Made by a program: the position numbers and the translations under genes. From Chrysomallon squamiferum (Eukaryota > Mollusca > Gastropoda > Neomphalida > Peltospiridae): a stretch of 64,000 nucleotides of DNA. Under the pieces are notes generated by a model, which was not told the origin of the DNA, did not search any database, and saw nothing but the letters and a program-made list of their open reading frames with translations. Of the stretch, positions 35,086 through 46,894 are shown one piece after another (positions within the stretch are counted from its first letter, which is position 1; each line of letters begins with the position of its first letter). The stretch lies in contig CM022677.1 of the NCBI GenBank assembly GCA_012295275.1, positions 4,694,715-4,758,714 on the forward strand, read 5' to 3'.

Positions 35086-35449
35086 AGTGATTTTGTTTAT
35101 GTCTCTTTGATCCACTTAGTTTCTGTTTTTACATGATTTATATTTGATTATTTTTCCCCACTGATTAAAATAATTACTGATATTGACAGATACAATAATT
35201 TTTAAAATGTAACTTTCTGTTTATGGTAATTTAAAAAAGAAATCTGTCTCTGTTCTCTAACTGAAATACAAACTGGTGCATTGTGGGTAAATGCATAGTC
35301 TTTCTAAAATATTTACTGAATTTAATTTTTTTTTTATTTCAGTTATCTGCTTATTTACTTATTTCATTCATTGCTATGCATTTACTTATTTAGCTGGTTA
35401 CATATCTGATTTGTTTATTTATTTGTTTGTTTGTTTGTTTGTTTGTTTG

Positions 35450-35542
35450 ATGGGAACACTGCTCTACACATCACAGCACAACAAATGTTTTCACGTTGAA
35501 GACTTCATGGCTGCTGTCATCAACACTTTTATTAGAAACAAG
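35450..35542 (+). pseudogene. Unassigned exon-like segment
   Basis: Following TTTG repeats, the frame reads YTSQHNKCFHVEDFMAAVIN then TFIRNK up to a possible donor aacaag|gtttta at 35543. The next exon-like piece at 35691 begins after a good acceptor. No family recognised; the left boundary is unclear. Confidence 0.3.
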
Positions 35543-35690
35543 GTTTTACTATTATTTTTATTTTCTTGTTAATTTTGTTATTGTCATTGTTATTGTCATT
35601 GTTATTATTATTTTATTTTCTTGTTAATTGTGTTATTGTCATTGTTATTGTCATTGTTATTGTCATTGTTATTATTATTTTATTTTCAGG

Positions 35691-35778
35691 ATTTGATTTA
35701 TGGTGTTCTAGAGATCAGTGATCAGAAAGTGCAGGAGGCCCTATTGAGGTCAACATGTAATATCATCAACAAGGTCAT
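35691..35778 (+). pseudogene. Unassigned exon-like segment
   Basis: After the acceptor ttattttattttcag the frame reads DLIYGVLEISDQKVQEALLR then STCNIINKVI and ends in TAA. If joined in phase 0 to the previous piece it gives ...IRNK-DLIYGV.... Helical, leucine-rich, balanced composition; family not recognised. Confidence 0.35.
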
Positions 35779-36085
35779 ATAAAGTTATATTGGTTTAATA
35801 ATCAAAATTACATAAAATAAAACAAATAATTTCTTTATAAATAATTGTTTAAAACTGAAATACTAATTATAATTATTTTGATCTCTGATTTTTTTCATTA
35901 TTAAACAATGCTATTTTAACTTTATAATTTTAATATTTCAGTTTGAGTGTAGCAAGTTTTTAAATACAAATATGTTATAGAGTTGTTCAACTGAGTTTTT
36001 TTCCATGTTTAATTTTGTTCAGGTTTAATAATTAATATGTTAACTACATTAGGGTTCATATTGTATATATATATATATTATATAT

Positions 36086-36199
36086 TTTAGAAACTGACTG
36101 CTTGTTGCTGAAAGTGGAAATCTTCCTTCAACATTTTTATTTGTGTTTGTTGCTGGTGATATGATGCCACCTCTATTTGAACTGGACAATCATTCAGAG
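36086..36199 (+). pseudogene. Unassigned broken exon-like segment
   Basis: Acceptor tatatattttag, then TDCLLLKVEIFLQHFYLCLL before a TGA, and donor-like cagag|gtagac at about 36200. The alternative frame after the stop reads MMPPLFELDNHSE. Weak support. Confidence 0.2.
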
Positions 36200-36789
36200 G
36201 TAGACAACATTTTTTTAAAAATTTTATTATTATTAATTTATGAAAATTACACTCCTTCATTATCATATATATATGGTTTATTTATTGTTGTAAATGTTGT
36301 TTTAAAATAAAGCTTCAAAGACTCAGCAGGTATAATTTTATTTTTCTCTTTGTTGTTTTTATCAGAAAAGAAACCACTGAGATTTGCTTGAAAGAGCTGA
36401 AAGCAAATTCCTCTAGTTAAAAGTTTTATAATATTAGTAAGAAATTAAATATATTTATACATTAAGTAATTAATCTAAAATATTCAAAGCATGATAAAAA
36501 TAATTACAAATAAATAGGTAAAATTGTGGAAACCCTTTATTTGGCTCATGTTTTATTATGACTGTTATTTTTTAGTTTAGTTCTTAGTATTATTTACTTA
36601 TTTATTTTTATTGTGATCATGATCATTATTATTTTAATTTAACATCTTCTGGGTGATGTTTTGTATTCACAAGTAATTAACTTTGATAAGTTAGATATAA
36701 TTTTTTTATAAATTTCAGTATATCACACATTTTAGTTATTTCACACAGTTCTCTGGTGTGAGACACTATGAGTCTACCTGACTGTGAAG

Positions 36790-36895
36790 ATTTCTGGTGA
36801 AACATCAGCTGACTACAGTCTGAACAAACTGGAGGAAGAATCCCAGCTTTGTTATAAAATCTTCACTTACATCCAGCTACTCACACTGTCAGCAG
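36790..36895 (+). pseudogene. Unassigned exon-like segment
   Basis: The frame YLTVKISGETSADYSLNKLE, EESQLCYKIFTYIQLLTLSA ends at a donor gcag|gtactg. A TGA lies just upstream in this frame, between it and the acceptor ttatttcacacag at 36737. Balanced composition suggests a former exon; the family is not recognised. Confidence 0.35.
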
Positions 36896-37044
36896 GTACT
36901 GGATTTTTAAAATCATACTTTGCTATTTTTGTAATGAAATGAAATACAATAAATACAATAAATTAAATAAAATAGAGTGAATGAAATGGCATTAACTGCA
37001 TATTAAATATTTATACATATATGAATATACAAAATAAACAAATA

Positions 37045-38035
37045 ATCAATGTCTGAGGTAAGTATATCTCATATATATATATGAATATATGAAATAAAGA
37101 AATAATGTGTGAAGTAAGTATATCTCATATATATATATATGAATATATGAAATAAAGAAATAATGTGTGAAGTAAGTATATCTCATATATATATATATGT
37201 GTGAATATATGAAATAAAGAAATAATGTGTGAAGTAAGTATATCTCATATATATATATATAGGAATATATGAAATAAAGAAATAATGTGTGAAGTAAGTA
37301 TATCTCATATATATATATGAAATATATATGAAATAAAGAAATAATGTGTGAAGTAAGTATATCTCATATATATATATATATGAATATAAGAAATAAAGAA
37401 ATAATGTGTGAAGTAAGTATATCTCATATATATATATGTGAATATATGAAATAAACAAGTAATCAGTGTGTGAAGTAAGTATATCTCATATATATATATA
37501 TATATGAATATATGAAATAAACAAGTAATCAGTGTGTGAAGTAAGTATATCTCATATATATATATATATATGAATATATGAAATAAACAAGTAATCATAT
37601 GAAATAAATATATATATGAATATATGAAATAAACAAGTGTGTATGAAGTAAGTATATCTCATATATATATATATATGAATATATGAAATAAACAAGTAAT
37701 CAGTGTGTGAAATAAGTATATCTGTCTATATATATATATATGAATATATGAAATAAACAAGTAATCAGTGTATGAAAGTATATCTCATATATATATATAT
37801 ATATGAATATATGAAATAAACAAAATCATAAATATCTGATATATATATATATATATATGAATATAAAAATAAATAAGTGTGTGAAATAAACAAGTAATCA
37901 GTGTATGAAGTAATATATCTCATATATATATATATATGAATATATGAAATAAACAAGTAATCAGTGTGTGAAGTAAGTATATCATATATATATATATATA
38001 TGAATATAAGAAATAAACAAGTAATCAGTGTATGA
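37045..38035. repeat. AT-rich minisatellite, unit about 60-65 bp, about 15 copies
   Basis: Unit: agtatatctcatatatatat, TA run of variable length, gaatatatgaaataaacaag, taatcagtgtgtgaagta. The TA run length differs between units. Confidence 0.95.
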
Positions 38036-38854
38036 AGCTAACTAATGGTGTATTGTGTGTAATTTGTTTATTCACTCTTGTTACACTGAGACTGTGCTGG
38101 GTTGGGCTGGTCTGACATGTACCTGTCAGTACTGCAGTTCTTACAATTAATACACTTCACAACACCCAAACACATGTAGACTAAAATAAATATCTTATTG
38201 CAGATCTAGTGGATCATGTTCCCGTGTAGTTGCATTTATCTTGGCTCTAAATGGCTGATGAAAGGTTTTATGGAAGTTTCCAGACAACTTTCTTCAGTGT
38301 TACTTCCAGAGCAGTGCAATGTGCCAAGAGGTCTGAAGATCCCAGCTACAGATGTGCCCATATAACATTTGTCAACCCAAAGCCATACTGAAAGAAAAAA
38401 CCAATGCAGAATACACTGACAGACTGCAGGCATAGTACATTTGTTTGTGTGCTTTTCACAACAGACATTTTGTAGTATTAATGACAGTTTTTGTGTGTAA
38501 CTAAAAAAATCTACTTTGTTGTCTTGTGATGAGTTCTGTAAACCAGCAAGAAAGAAATACAAAAACAGATACAAATAAATACATAAAACAAATGGAATAA
38601 ATATCCAAATGACATGGCAAACTGATGAAATTGTATACAAATATAGTAAAACAATAAAAGTTAAATTCAAACAATTCATTATTACAATACCGTTTACACT
38701 GTATAACAAGTTCACAGCAGTAAAATACCAATTCAGATATAATTTATCATAATATGATATGTGATTCATTATGATTTACCAAAAATATTTTGTTGTCTTT
38801 TATTCACTTCAATTTTTATAATGATTATCATAAGTAAACTGGCTTTTTTTGCAG

Positions 38855-38996
38855 GAAAGTCAAAATTAAAAGTGAAGATCTTGACCCTCTCAGAAGTGTG
38901 CATACGTCTCACAGTGTGTGTCTGGCAGACAGCTGTGAAAACACAGTGGACACACATGTTGGGAATGTTCCTACAGGCAGTGGACTTTCAACACAT
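38855..38996 (+). pseudogene. Unassigned exon candidate
   Basis: Acceptor ggctttttttgcag and donor cat|gtaagg enclose 142 nt. After the first base, one frame reads KVKIKSEDLDPLRSVHTSHS, VCLADSCENTVDTHVGNVPT and GSGLSTH without a stop. A second open frame (KSKLKVKILTLSEVCIRLTV) also spans it, so the choice rests on composition. Both splice sites are good. Family not recognised. Confidence 0.4.
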
Positions 38997-39059
38997 GTAA
39001 GGCTTTCATGTTGTAGTAAATTTACTTTTTTTAAATACATGGTGACATAAAATGAGTTG

Positions 39060-41130
39060 AAAATGAACACACATACAATATTTGATCAACAGAAGACATC
39101 ATACACAAATAAAATTTACCACTTAATATTTAAATACTTTTATGAGTCTGATAACTCTTTGAACATGTATACAATGTCTTCTCTCTCATTTCTGATCCTC
39201 ATCTTGCAAATGGTGGAATATTTAATCTAAATTCTGTTTTTTCAACTTGCTTTTTAATGTCAAAAGCTTTATCACCCAAGAGCCTATAACCTTTATTAAG
39301 ATAACCATATTCTGATTTAATATTGCATGGATTATGTTAAGTTGTCATATATTGTTACTTTACTTCCCAGTTTAAAAGGAATACAAAGCAAATTTGAGAG
39401 AAATGTTCTGTCATAGACACAGCTCACGAATGCCATGTAACTAAATATTTATAAACCTCAATCAGTCACATTCTTCATGTATAGAGGTTTTATTACATTA
39501 TAAATTGTTTATAAATGTATATGTGATACAAATAAAATATTATATAAAAATGGTTAATTTTTCCATATTTTAATTGTTTTGTTTGTACCCTAGTATTTGT
39601 AACTGACAAAAGTAATAGTATTTATATTCATCCTGTAACAATGGGTAAATATTAGTGAAGTCCAAATTTACCATATTCCACTTTATATTTATGTTAATTT
39701 TCAAATGCTAGTATTGTTTTAGGATATTTCTTCTTCATTTCTATGATCCCAGGATTAGAAAGATGGAGTCGTGTCTGTGAGGGAATCTTCTAGATGTTAC
39801 TGTGTTTCTATGAGTGTCAACAGAAGCCCTGACACAAAACAACTCAACTTAAGAAGAAACTGCCAAATTGAAGTTAATTGCTTTTGTTTAAATATTACTC
39901 TCCACACTTATGTAATTAGAACTGAAGAATCTCTTAAATGATTTATGGTTCTGCTGTTTTATATACAGAACCATCCCTAACAAGTGGGGTATTTTATAAG
40001 GCAACAATACTGAAATGTCCTTGATGTTACTGTCCCAGGTCAAGTATGTGTTAGTCAGTGTAAAAATATTACAAAAGTGTTTATCTGATGCACTGCATTA
40101 CTTTATTTATTAGTTGTTGTTTTCTCATTTTCAGTTGTGGAAGTATTTTATAATAGTCATAATGAGTTTATTTTTGTTCATTCTCAAAACCTTGTCACAC
40201 AGTTTTGTGTCACTGGTGTTACCAGAGGTGAAGTCTGTGAGTTGAGAAATAACAGCCACTCCTAGTTGATCTTCCAACATGTAGATGTCAGCAAAGAAGT
40301 AGTAAATGCACAAGAATGATTCTGTTTTTCTCAAATATATCAGTAAAATGAACTGATGGTTTATTCAGTGTCATTAGTGTTGTTGTCATAAACCTGGGTC
40401 ACTTTGTCCTGTTTGGAGATGTCAGTCTTACGGTAGTTTTTATATTTAATCTTTCTGTGTCACTGCATCTGTTATTAAATTTCTTTGATTTCAAACCCAT
40501 CTTGTTTCTTTCTTCCTTACTTATGGTTATTATTTTTATTCCTTACCCTCCTCTACCCTCTATACCCACCAATACATTGTATTTTTGCAATACAGAAATT
40601 GAGCTTCTATAAATATTAAAAACAAATTTTAAATCTTCATTTTAAAAAAATTATTAAACTATTTGTGCAGTACATTAAAATATTAGCTTTTCTTTTATTT
40701 ATTTAAATATTTATTTACTTATTTATTATATTGAATATTTTAATTTACACTTACTTTTCATTACATTTATACAAAAAGTGAAAGTTAAATAGTTAACTGG
40801 TATGTGTGTGTGTTCTTGTTTTGTAATTAAAGCTACATTATTTTGGTATTTTCTTTATTTAATATTCAGTGCTAATTAATACCCTTCCTTGAAATTAAAA
40901 TTGAACAGTAAATTGCAGATATATAATCATTTTCTAACTTAAGTTAGCATCATAAAGTTACAAAGGGAAAAAAAGACACTACAACCTAGAAACCTTTCCA
41001 GCTTAACAAAATACTTTAATCCAATAATATAAATTATTTCATGTTAGAGAAACAAATCCATTTGCCTATAAAAATATTTCCATATTATTACTAATTTGTT
41101 ATTATACTTAATATTTTAATTCTCTGCATC
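39060..41130. other. No gene identified
   Basis: About 2 kb of unremarkable AT-rich sequence without repeats, coding stretches or recognisable transposon termini. It is probably intronic to the exon series on the plus strand. Confidence 0.4.
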
Positions 41131-41138
41131 ATCTGTAG

Positions 41139-41248
41139 GAACTCAGAAGTCAGGCAAATGAAATTCTTGATGATATGGACATACCTGGAAACCCTCTTGG
41201 TCTTTTCAAAGATGTCAGGGAAAGATCTCTGGCCTTGTTAATGGAAAT
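41139..41248 (+). CDS. Exon candidate, unassigned gene
   Basis: Acceptor ttctctgcatcatctgtag, 110 nt, donor at|gtgagt. It reads ELRSQANEILDDMDIPGNPL then GLFKDVRERSLALLME plus two bases. The IPGNPLGLFKDV piece faintly recalls the LGNPxGL motif of VPS13-type lipid-transfer proteins, but the rest does not, so I do not assign it. The outgoing phase fits the next candidate at 41850 (AT plus G makes Met). Two good, phase-compatible splice junctions make this one of the better exon pairs in the window. Confidence 0.45.
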
Positions 41249-41849
41249 GTGAGTGGATTTCCTAGAAATGTTGTCATGTGGTTCTAATTCTGCAGCAAAG
41301 TTAGTTGTGGCAGTTCCCTGTATTACCTCTCTTTGAGGGAATGGTATTTTATTTAATCAGAAATAAAACTTTTAATTTTTAACTAGAAACCTTTTTATTC
41401 AAATTCAGTTTACTCTAAATTTACAACAATGTAAATAAAATGATATAAAAGCTTATGGTTTTAAATCATGCTTAGGAAATTATATTACAAAATTACTGAA
41501 TACTTTTCTTGTTTTAATAACCGTACAAATGCAAGCTTGCCTTCAGTGAATGAACTGTTTTATATTGTTAAAGAAAGAAACATTTCTTTAAGTATTTTGT
41601 TAATTTGTTGTGGTAATTGATGCAGTATTTCTCTAGAGAAGCAAAAATCAAAGAAATTATCATATATTAATATTGTTATTAGCATAATATTTTTTGTTTT
41701 TACTATTATTGCTCTTTTTTCTTCTTTGTTTATTTATTGTTGTTTTTTTTTCTTTCCTTTTATTTTCTCTCTTTTTATGAAATTAATAAATTGTAGATTA
41801 TTTCAAGATTATGAACATCTTGTACAGGTAGCAGTTCTGTATTTGACAG

Positions 41850-41904
41850 GTACAATCTCCATGGAGACCAGTACACTCAGACTGGTGAACTAAGAAAAAG
41901 GGAG
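41850..41904 (+). CDS. Exon candidate following 41139-41248
   Basis: Acceptor tctgtatttgacag, 55 nt, donor ggag|gtaatt. After the first base it reads YNLHGDQYTQTGELRKRE and leaves phase 0. Joined to the previous exon the protein runs ...SLALLMEMYNLHGDQYTQTG... with no stop. Family not recognised. A MULE transposase fragment starts about 25 bp downstream of the donor. Confidence 0.4.
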
Positions 41905-41928
41905 GTAATTCATCATTTCACATTACAG

Positions 41929-42240
41929 CAGGTGTTAAGAGTCTGTGATATGAAACACTGGTTTTACACTCTTCATGCAGAATTCCAGGACATCACATAC
42001 CCTCTTCTTTACATGTTCCTTCCAAACAAGACTCAAGCTACTTATGTCTCAGTTTTTCAACTCTTGAAGATTGAAGCAGAAAAAAACTTCAATTTGAATC
42101 CACAGATTATCTAGACCGACTTTGAGAAAGACGTCTCCAGTGCAGCAGTGAAAGAGTTCAAGGAGATGTTTTTTCAGCAGTGCCCAATCACTGTGGAGGA
42201 AGATTCAGCATATTGGTCATACAAAGAAGATTCTGGTAAC
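41929..42240 (+). mobile_element. MULE (Mutator-like) transposase fragment
   Basis: The frame reads VCDMKHWFYTLHAEFQDITY, PLLYMFLPNKTQATYVSVFQ, LLKIEAEKNFNLNPQII, then TAG, then TDFEKDVSSAAVKEFKEMFF. The order PLVYALLPNKxxxTYxxxFxxLK followed by TDFExAAxxAxxxxFP is the MULE transposase domain (the TDFE aspartate is one of the catalytic acids). The TAG at 42112 and the missing ends make it a dead fragment. Likely from a FLYWCH-type MULE; that finger was not seen. Confidence 0.7.
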
Positions 42241-42762
42241 AGTAGTGTAAGGTTTAGAATCATCTAGTTAAAGTTCTTAGTGATTAGGTAAAAGAAAATG
42301 TGTAGTAATATACTGACAGATTAGTCTTGAAGTTTGTTTTCATTAATATATATTCTATAAAATGTTTAATCTTTTCAGTTATTTAACACCTAATATCAAA
42401 CTACATTACAATACAAATTAAAAAAAAACTAAAATAAAATAATTATTTATTTATTTATATTTACTGTTTTATTTCTTTTATATTTATTTAATTATTCTTT
42501 AACTTACATGTCAGTTCTTACTTCAGCACAGAAAAGTTTAATAATAAGAAAAGTAACTTCCTTTAAAATGTTTATATTCAGACTGATTTTTAACCCTTTC
42601 AGACATACATTTTTGGGATAAAAACTGTGTAATATTCCATACAGAAGTTGTGACAGTATTTCAGATACATTCAGATTGTTCTGGATTGAAATCCATTGTT
42701 TAATTTTAGAATATGTGAATTATGAAAACAGCAAGTTTTCAAAAAGTCGACGTGTAAGTGTG

Positions 42763-42962
42763 TTTGAAAACAGGCTCAGTCTGATTCTTGAATTCTCCTC
42801 TTTGTCATCATAAGGAAGATGTTAATATTTTTTATTTTTCTAATTTCATGTTTTTAACACAGTTTGAAAGCAGGCTCAGTCTGATACTTGAATTCTCCTC
42901 TTTGTCATCATAAGGAAGATGTTAATATTTTCTGTTTTTCTAATTTCATGTTTTTAACACAG
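42763..42962. repeat. Two tandem copies of about 100 bp
   Basis: gtttgaaaacaggctcagtc to aatttcatgtttttaacaca is repeated almost perfectly at about 42761-42862 and 42863-42962. Just upstream, 42710-42751 could be a small exon (YVNYENSKFSKSR) between ttttag and gtgtaagtg. Confidence 0.85.
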
Positions 42963-42980
42963 AGTTGATCTTCCTTACAG

Positions 42981-43079
42981 CATCATTCAGAAGATGAAGC
43001 TGACAACTGGAGATGACAAATTAGTAAACCTCATAAACCAAGAACTCAGAACATAAACTGACAACATAGAAGAGGCAAA
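42981..43079 (+). pseudogene. Exon relic a, copy 1 of a tandem duplicated pair
   Basis: Acceptor atcttccttacag, donor caaa|gtaaat. It reads SIIQKMKLTTGDDKLVNLIN, QELRT, TAA, TDNIEEAK. The paralogue at 44927-45031 reads VIQKMKVTTENE and then a shifted frame with KEELKTYVDN-like content. Conserved at protein-like level but both are broken. Family not recognised. Confidence 0.45.
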
Positions 43080-43242
43080 GTAAATCGAAAAAAAAGATTT
43101 TGTTTTACTTTGGTTCTTAATTTTTATTATTTGAGGGTTTGTTAGATGTTTCTTATTTGAAATGAAATGTGTCTGTTTTCCCATCTGTCTTTCTCTTTCT
43201 GTCTGAATCTCATTATCAATATGATTTTTTATTTGATTTATC

Positions 43243-43273
<31 letters not shown>

Positions 43274-43533
43274 GATCTCTTTACTTCTACATCATTTTCT
43301 CTGTTTACCAATCTCTATAGTTTTATTTATTTACATGTCTGTGTCCCTCAGTCTGTTTATACGTGTATTCCTCCATTAAAGGTAGAACTAAGATTTACAT
43401 CTTGAAAAATGTTTTGTCACAGGAATATAGCTCAGCATGGATGTTTAATATACATACAATATAATTTTAACTACACTTGTGTACATTTGGACATGTTTAA
43501 AGACATCTAATTATGACATTTATTCATCTTCAG

Positions 43534-43626
43534 GATTTGAGATTCCATTAAACCTGAATATATGAAGACTCAGTTTCTGCTTTCAAATACACTGTGGGTT
43601 CTGGTGAACTGAACAGATGAGGAGAG
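43534..43626 (+). pseudogene. Exon relic b, copy 1
   Basis: Acceptor tattcatcttcag, donor gagag|gtatgt. It begins gatttgagattcca, as does 45361-45448, and the two copies share tgaatatat and gaacagatga. Several stops in all frames. Recognisable as an exon mainly through the duplicate. Confidence 0.35.
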
Positions 43627-43984
43627 GTATGTAAAGACTTTTACAGTATTTTTATCAAATGTTTTGTGTAGAATCTATTTTGTTAAGCATTGCAGGAGAT
43701 GAAAACTTAGCTAATATAAAGGTCTTGTCTGTGTGTATGTTTGTGTCAATGATAGAGACTTTGTGTGTGTATCTGATAATTTTTTAAATGTTATTTCTGT
43801 CTCAACAATTTTAACTTTCCCTGCATTTACTTCACTGTACCATACTTTATTTATATTTATATTTACTTTTATTTTATTTTGTCTATTTATTTTATTTTTT
43901 AATTCATTTCAAATATTTATTTACTCATTTATTTTACTGTTTTTACTTAACTAGTTTCCTAATATTTGTCTCTATACAAGAAAA

Positions 43985-44605
43985 CATCATTTCTCTCACT
44001 AATGTGAAATAGTTAACAGTGAAAGAGTAAACAGTACTTCTATCACTAATGTGAAAGAGTTAATTCAGAAGACACTATTTCAGTCACTGATATAAAATAG
44101 TTAACAGTGAAAGAGTAAACAGTACTTCTATCATTAATGTGAAACAGTTAATTCAGAAAACACTATTTCAGTCACTGATATAAAATAGCTAACAATGAAA
44201 GTTAAACTATTTCTGTAACTGATATGAACTTGTTAGTTAACAGTGAAAGTTAACTCAGAAAACATTATTTCAGTTACTAATATGAAATTGTTAGTTAACA
44301 GTGAAAGTTAACTCAGAAAACATTATTTCTATTACTGATATTAACTTGTTAGTTAACAGTGAAAGTTAACTCAGAAAACATTATTTCAGTTACTGATATG
44401 AAATTGTTAGTTAACAGTGAAAGTTAACTCAGAAAACATTATTTCTATTACTGATATGAAATTGTTAGTTAACAGTGAAAGTTAACTCAGAAAACATTAT
44501 TTCTATTACTGATATGAAATTGTTAGTTAACAGTGAAAGTTAACTCAGAAAACATTATTTCTATTACTGATATGAAATTGTTAGTTAACAGTGAAAGAGT
44601 TAATT
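43985..44605. repeat. Minisatellite, unit about 58 bp, about 10 copies
   Basis: Unit tgatatgaaattgttagtta, acagtgaaagttaactcaga, aaacattatttctattac. The left units are more diverged. Confidence 0.95.
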
Positions 44606-44618
44606 AGCTCTGTTTTAG

Positions 44619-44693
44619 GATCTGTATTTTAGCAAGGAAGACTTTTTTAAAAATAACTGAGCAGCTGAACAAACTTGGAAACTTTGTCAAAAG
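44619..44693 (+). pseudogene. Exon candidate between the duplicated pairs
   Basis: Acceptor tagctctgttttag, donor aaaag|gtaaat, 75 nt. One frame is open: ICILARKTFLKITEQLNKLG then NFVKR. Helical character; no family recognised. Confidence 0.3.
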
Positions 44694-44926
44694 GTAAATA
44701 TAAAATAAAATCTAGAGAGATTAGGATAGAGACAGAGAGAAACAGAGAGTGGTTAGAGTGACAGAAAATGAGTCAGTTCAGTTTCATGCCTCAGTTCTCA
44801 TTTTCACCATGATACGGCCATACCAATGTCCATAAAGATGATGTAATTGTTATTATTATTATTGGTGTTGTTGTTGTTTCAGGTTTTTTAACAAAGCTTT
44901 TGCCCTTTTTTGCAAAACTTTGACAG

Positions 44927-45031
44927 GGTCATTCAAAAGATGAAGGTGACAACTGAAAATGAAAACTTACTAGTCTTCTAAAGGAAGAACTGAAAACATA
45001 CGTCGACAATACAGAAAGTGAAATCCATGCG
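44927..45031 (+). pseudogene. Exon relic a, copy 2
   Basis: Acceptor actttgacag, donor atgcg|gtaaat. It starts VIQKMKVTTENEN as the paralogue of 42981-43079, then needs a frame change to continue with sequence similar to copy 1. Broken. Confidence 0.4.
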
Positions 45032-45360
45032 GTAAATATTCAGTTTTTGATTTGGTTATTGTTCTCTCTCTGACTTTTTTTTTAGTCTTTCTTATTTTTT
45101 TCTGTCTGTTGATCTGTATTTTTGTATGGCTGTCTGATTTTATTTCTCTGTCTTTCTCTGTTAATTTATATATACATTCTTCTGTTACAGGTACAATTTA
45201 GATTTTGTTCTTAATGTTTTGTTACATTTCACTAACTTGAATACAGTTTAATATGGATGTTTTTATTACTACAACAACATTTTAACATACTACACTTTTA
45301 TATATTTTCACATATTTAAAAAGATCTAATTAATATTCATTGACTTTGATTCAACTTCAG

Positions 45361-45448
45361 GATTTGAGATTCCACTTGTAATATTCTGAATATATAAAGG
45401 CTTTATGCAGTCAAATTGGTGAAAGAACAGATGACAGAGAGAGAGCTG
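45361..45448 (+). pseudogene. Exon relic b, copy 2
   Basis: Acceptor gattcaacttcag, donor gctg|gtaaat. It reads DLRFHL, stop, then in another frame EYIKALCSQIGERTDDRERA. Paralogous to 43534-43626. Confidence 0.4.
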
Positions 45449-45784
45449 GTAAATAAGATTTAAAGATGTTCATGTTTTAAACCTGTATTTCAAACTAAAA
45501 TTTAGAAAATTGATTTGGAGAGCTAAATTTGGATTCCTTAACATAAGAAGAGGTTAAAAGTGATATTGAGATTAAAACTGTAATTTGGACATAGGATCTC
45601 AGTACCTCTAATTTTGGGATTAGAAACCAAAAAAGTAAATAAATAAATAATAATATTTTTGTTTCCAGTTCAGCAGCAATAACATCTATTGATATATTTG
45701 ATGACAACTCATTTCTCTATTTCAGATCTCGAGCTGGCAACCTGGTCAGTGTTGCAGTAAACATCTCACAGCTGTTGTCTGTTC

Positions 45785-46345
45785 TGCTACAGATGTACAC
45801 GTCAGCAACCAGTGAAATGATTTAAATACAACTTACACAGCTGTTGTCTACAGAATTACATGTCAGCAACCAGTGAAATGATTTAAACACAACTTACACA
45901 GCTGTTGTCTACAGAAACCAGTGAAATGATTTAAATACAACTTACACAGCTGTTGTCTACAGAATTACATGTCAGCAACCAGTGAAATGATTTAAACACA
46001 ACTTACACAGCTGTTGTCTACAGAATTACATGTCAGCAACCAGTGAAATGATTTAAATACAACTTAACTTACACAATTACATTGTCAACCAGTGAAATAC
46101 AAATGTCACAGCAACCATGTCAGCAACCAGTGAAATGATTTAAATACAACTTACACAGCTGTTGTCTACAGAATTACATGTCAGCAACCAGTGAAATGAT
46201 TTAAATACAACTTACACAGCTGTTGTCTACAGAATTACATGTCAGCAACCAGTGAAATGATTTAAATACAACTTACACAGCTGTTGTCTACAGAATTACA
46301 TGTCAGCAACCAGTGAAATGATTCAAACACAACTTACACAGCTAG
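45785..46345. repeat. 61-bp minisatellite, about nine copies
   Basis: Unit acacagctgttgtctacaga, attacatgtcagcaaccagt, gaaatgatttaaatacaact, t. Two units near 45905 and 46075 are rearranged or shortened. Confidence 0.95.
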
Positions 46346-46894
46346 TTTAATGTCACTCACAACCAGTTTATCTCTATTTTCAAACCTGGACTCAAATTTG
46401 AAAGGTATTGGTTTGTGTGCTAACAACATATAAATCAGAGTAAACTGTTATGAACAAGGCAGTGGGCATGTTGCTGGTTCTCAAGCGACAGTTAGCCATT
46501 GATCAAAGGGAAGATCTCAGTACTATCGACAAAAGTGGAGAAAAGAACGGAAGTTATAGAGAACGCTTAAATAAATCAGATGTGACATTTTGAATACCAA
46601 TGAAAGCAGTAAATCCTGAATAAAGACGTTTTTGGCAATGTTAAGGATATTTATTAAGTATTAAATATAGATTATGGTATGAGTGTTGGATGTAAAAACA
46701 GATAAAAATGGTTGTTTTATTATTTTTCTTTAAGATGTTTTAAGAATTTTTGATACATAAAAACAATATTAGAAGAAATAATAGTTTTCACATAAACTTA
46801 ACCTGAGTCAATACAAATATTTTACTTCAACTGTTTTTGCTTTGTTTGTTTATTTTGTAGAAATTTTGTAAAATAAACTTCAAATATATATATA

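Noticed and set aside
37183-37956. Repeated hydrophobic frames (FISYIHIYIYMRYTYF-like) on the minus strand
   Set aside because: Reading through the 37.0-38.0 kb minisatellite; the periodicity follows the DNA unit.
38236-38769. 177-codon antisense frame, the longest outside low-complexity DNA
   Set aside because: Hydrophobic AT-driven composition with irregular cysteines, no domain, no clear start context. It could be transposon-derived but there is no positive evidence.
41139-41248. Assignment to VPS13 from the GNPLGL motif
   Set aside because: Only about seven residues agree; the flanking residues and the next exon do not resemble VPS13.
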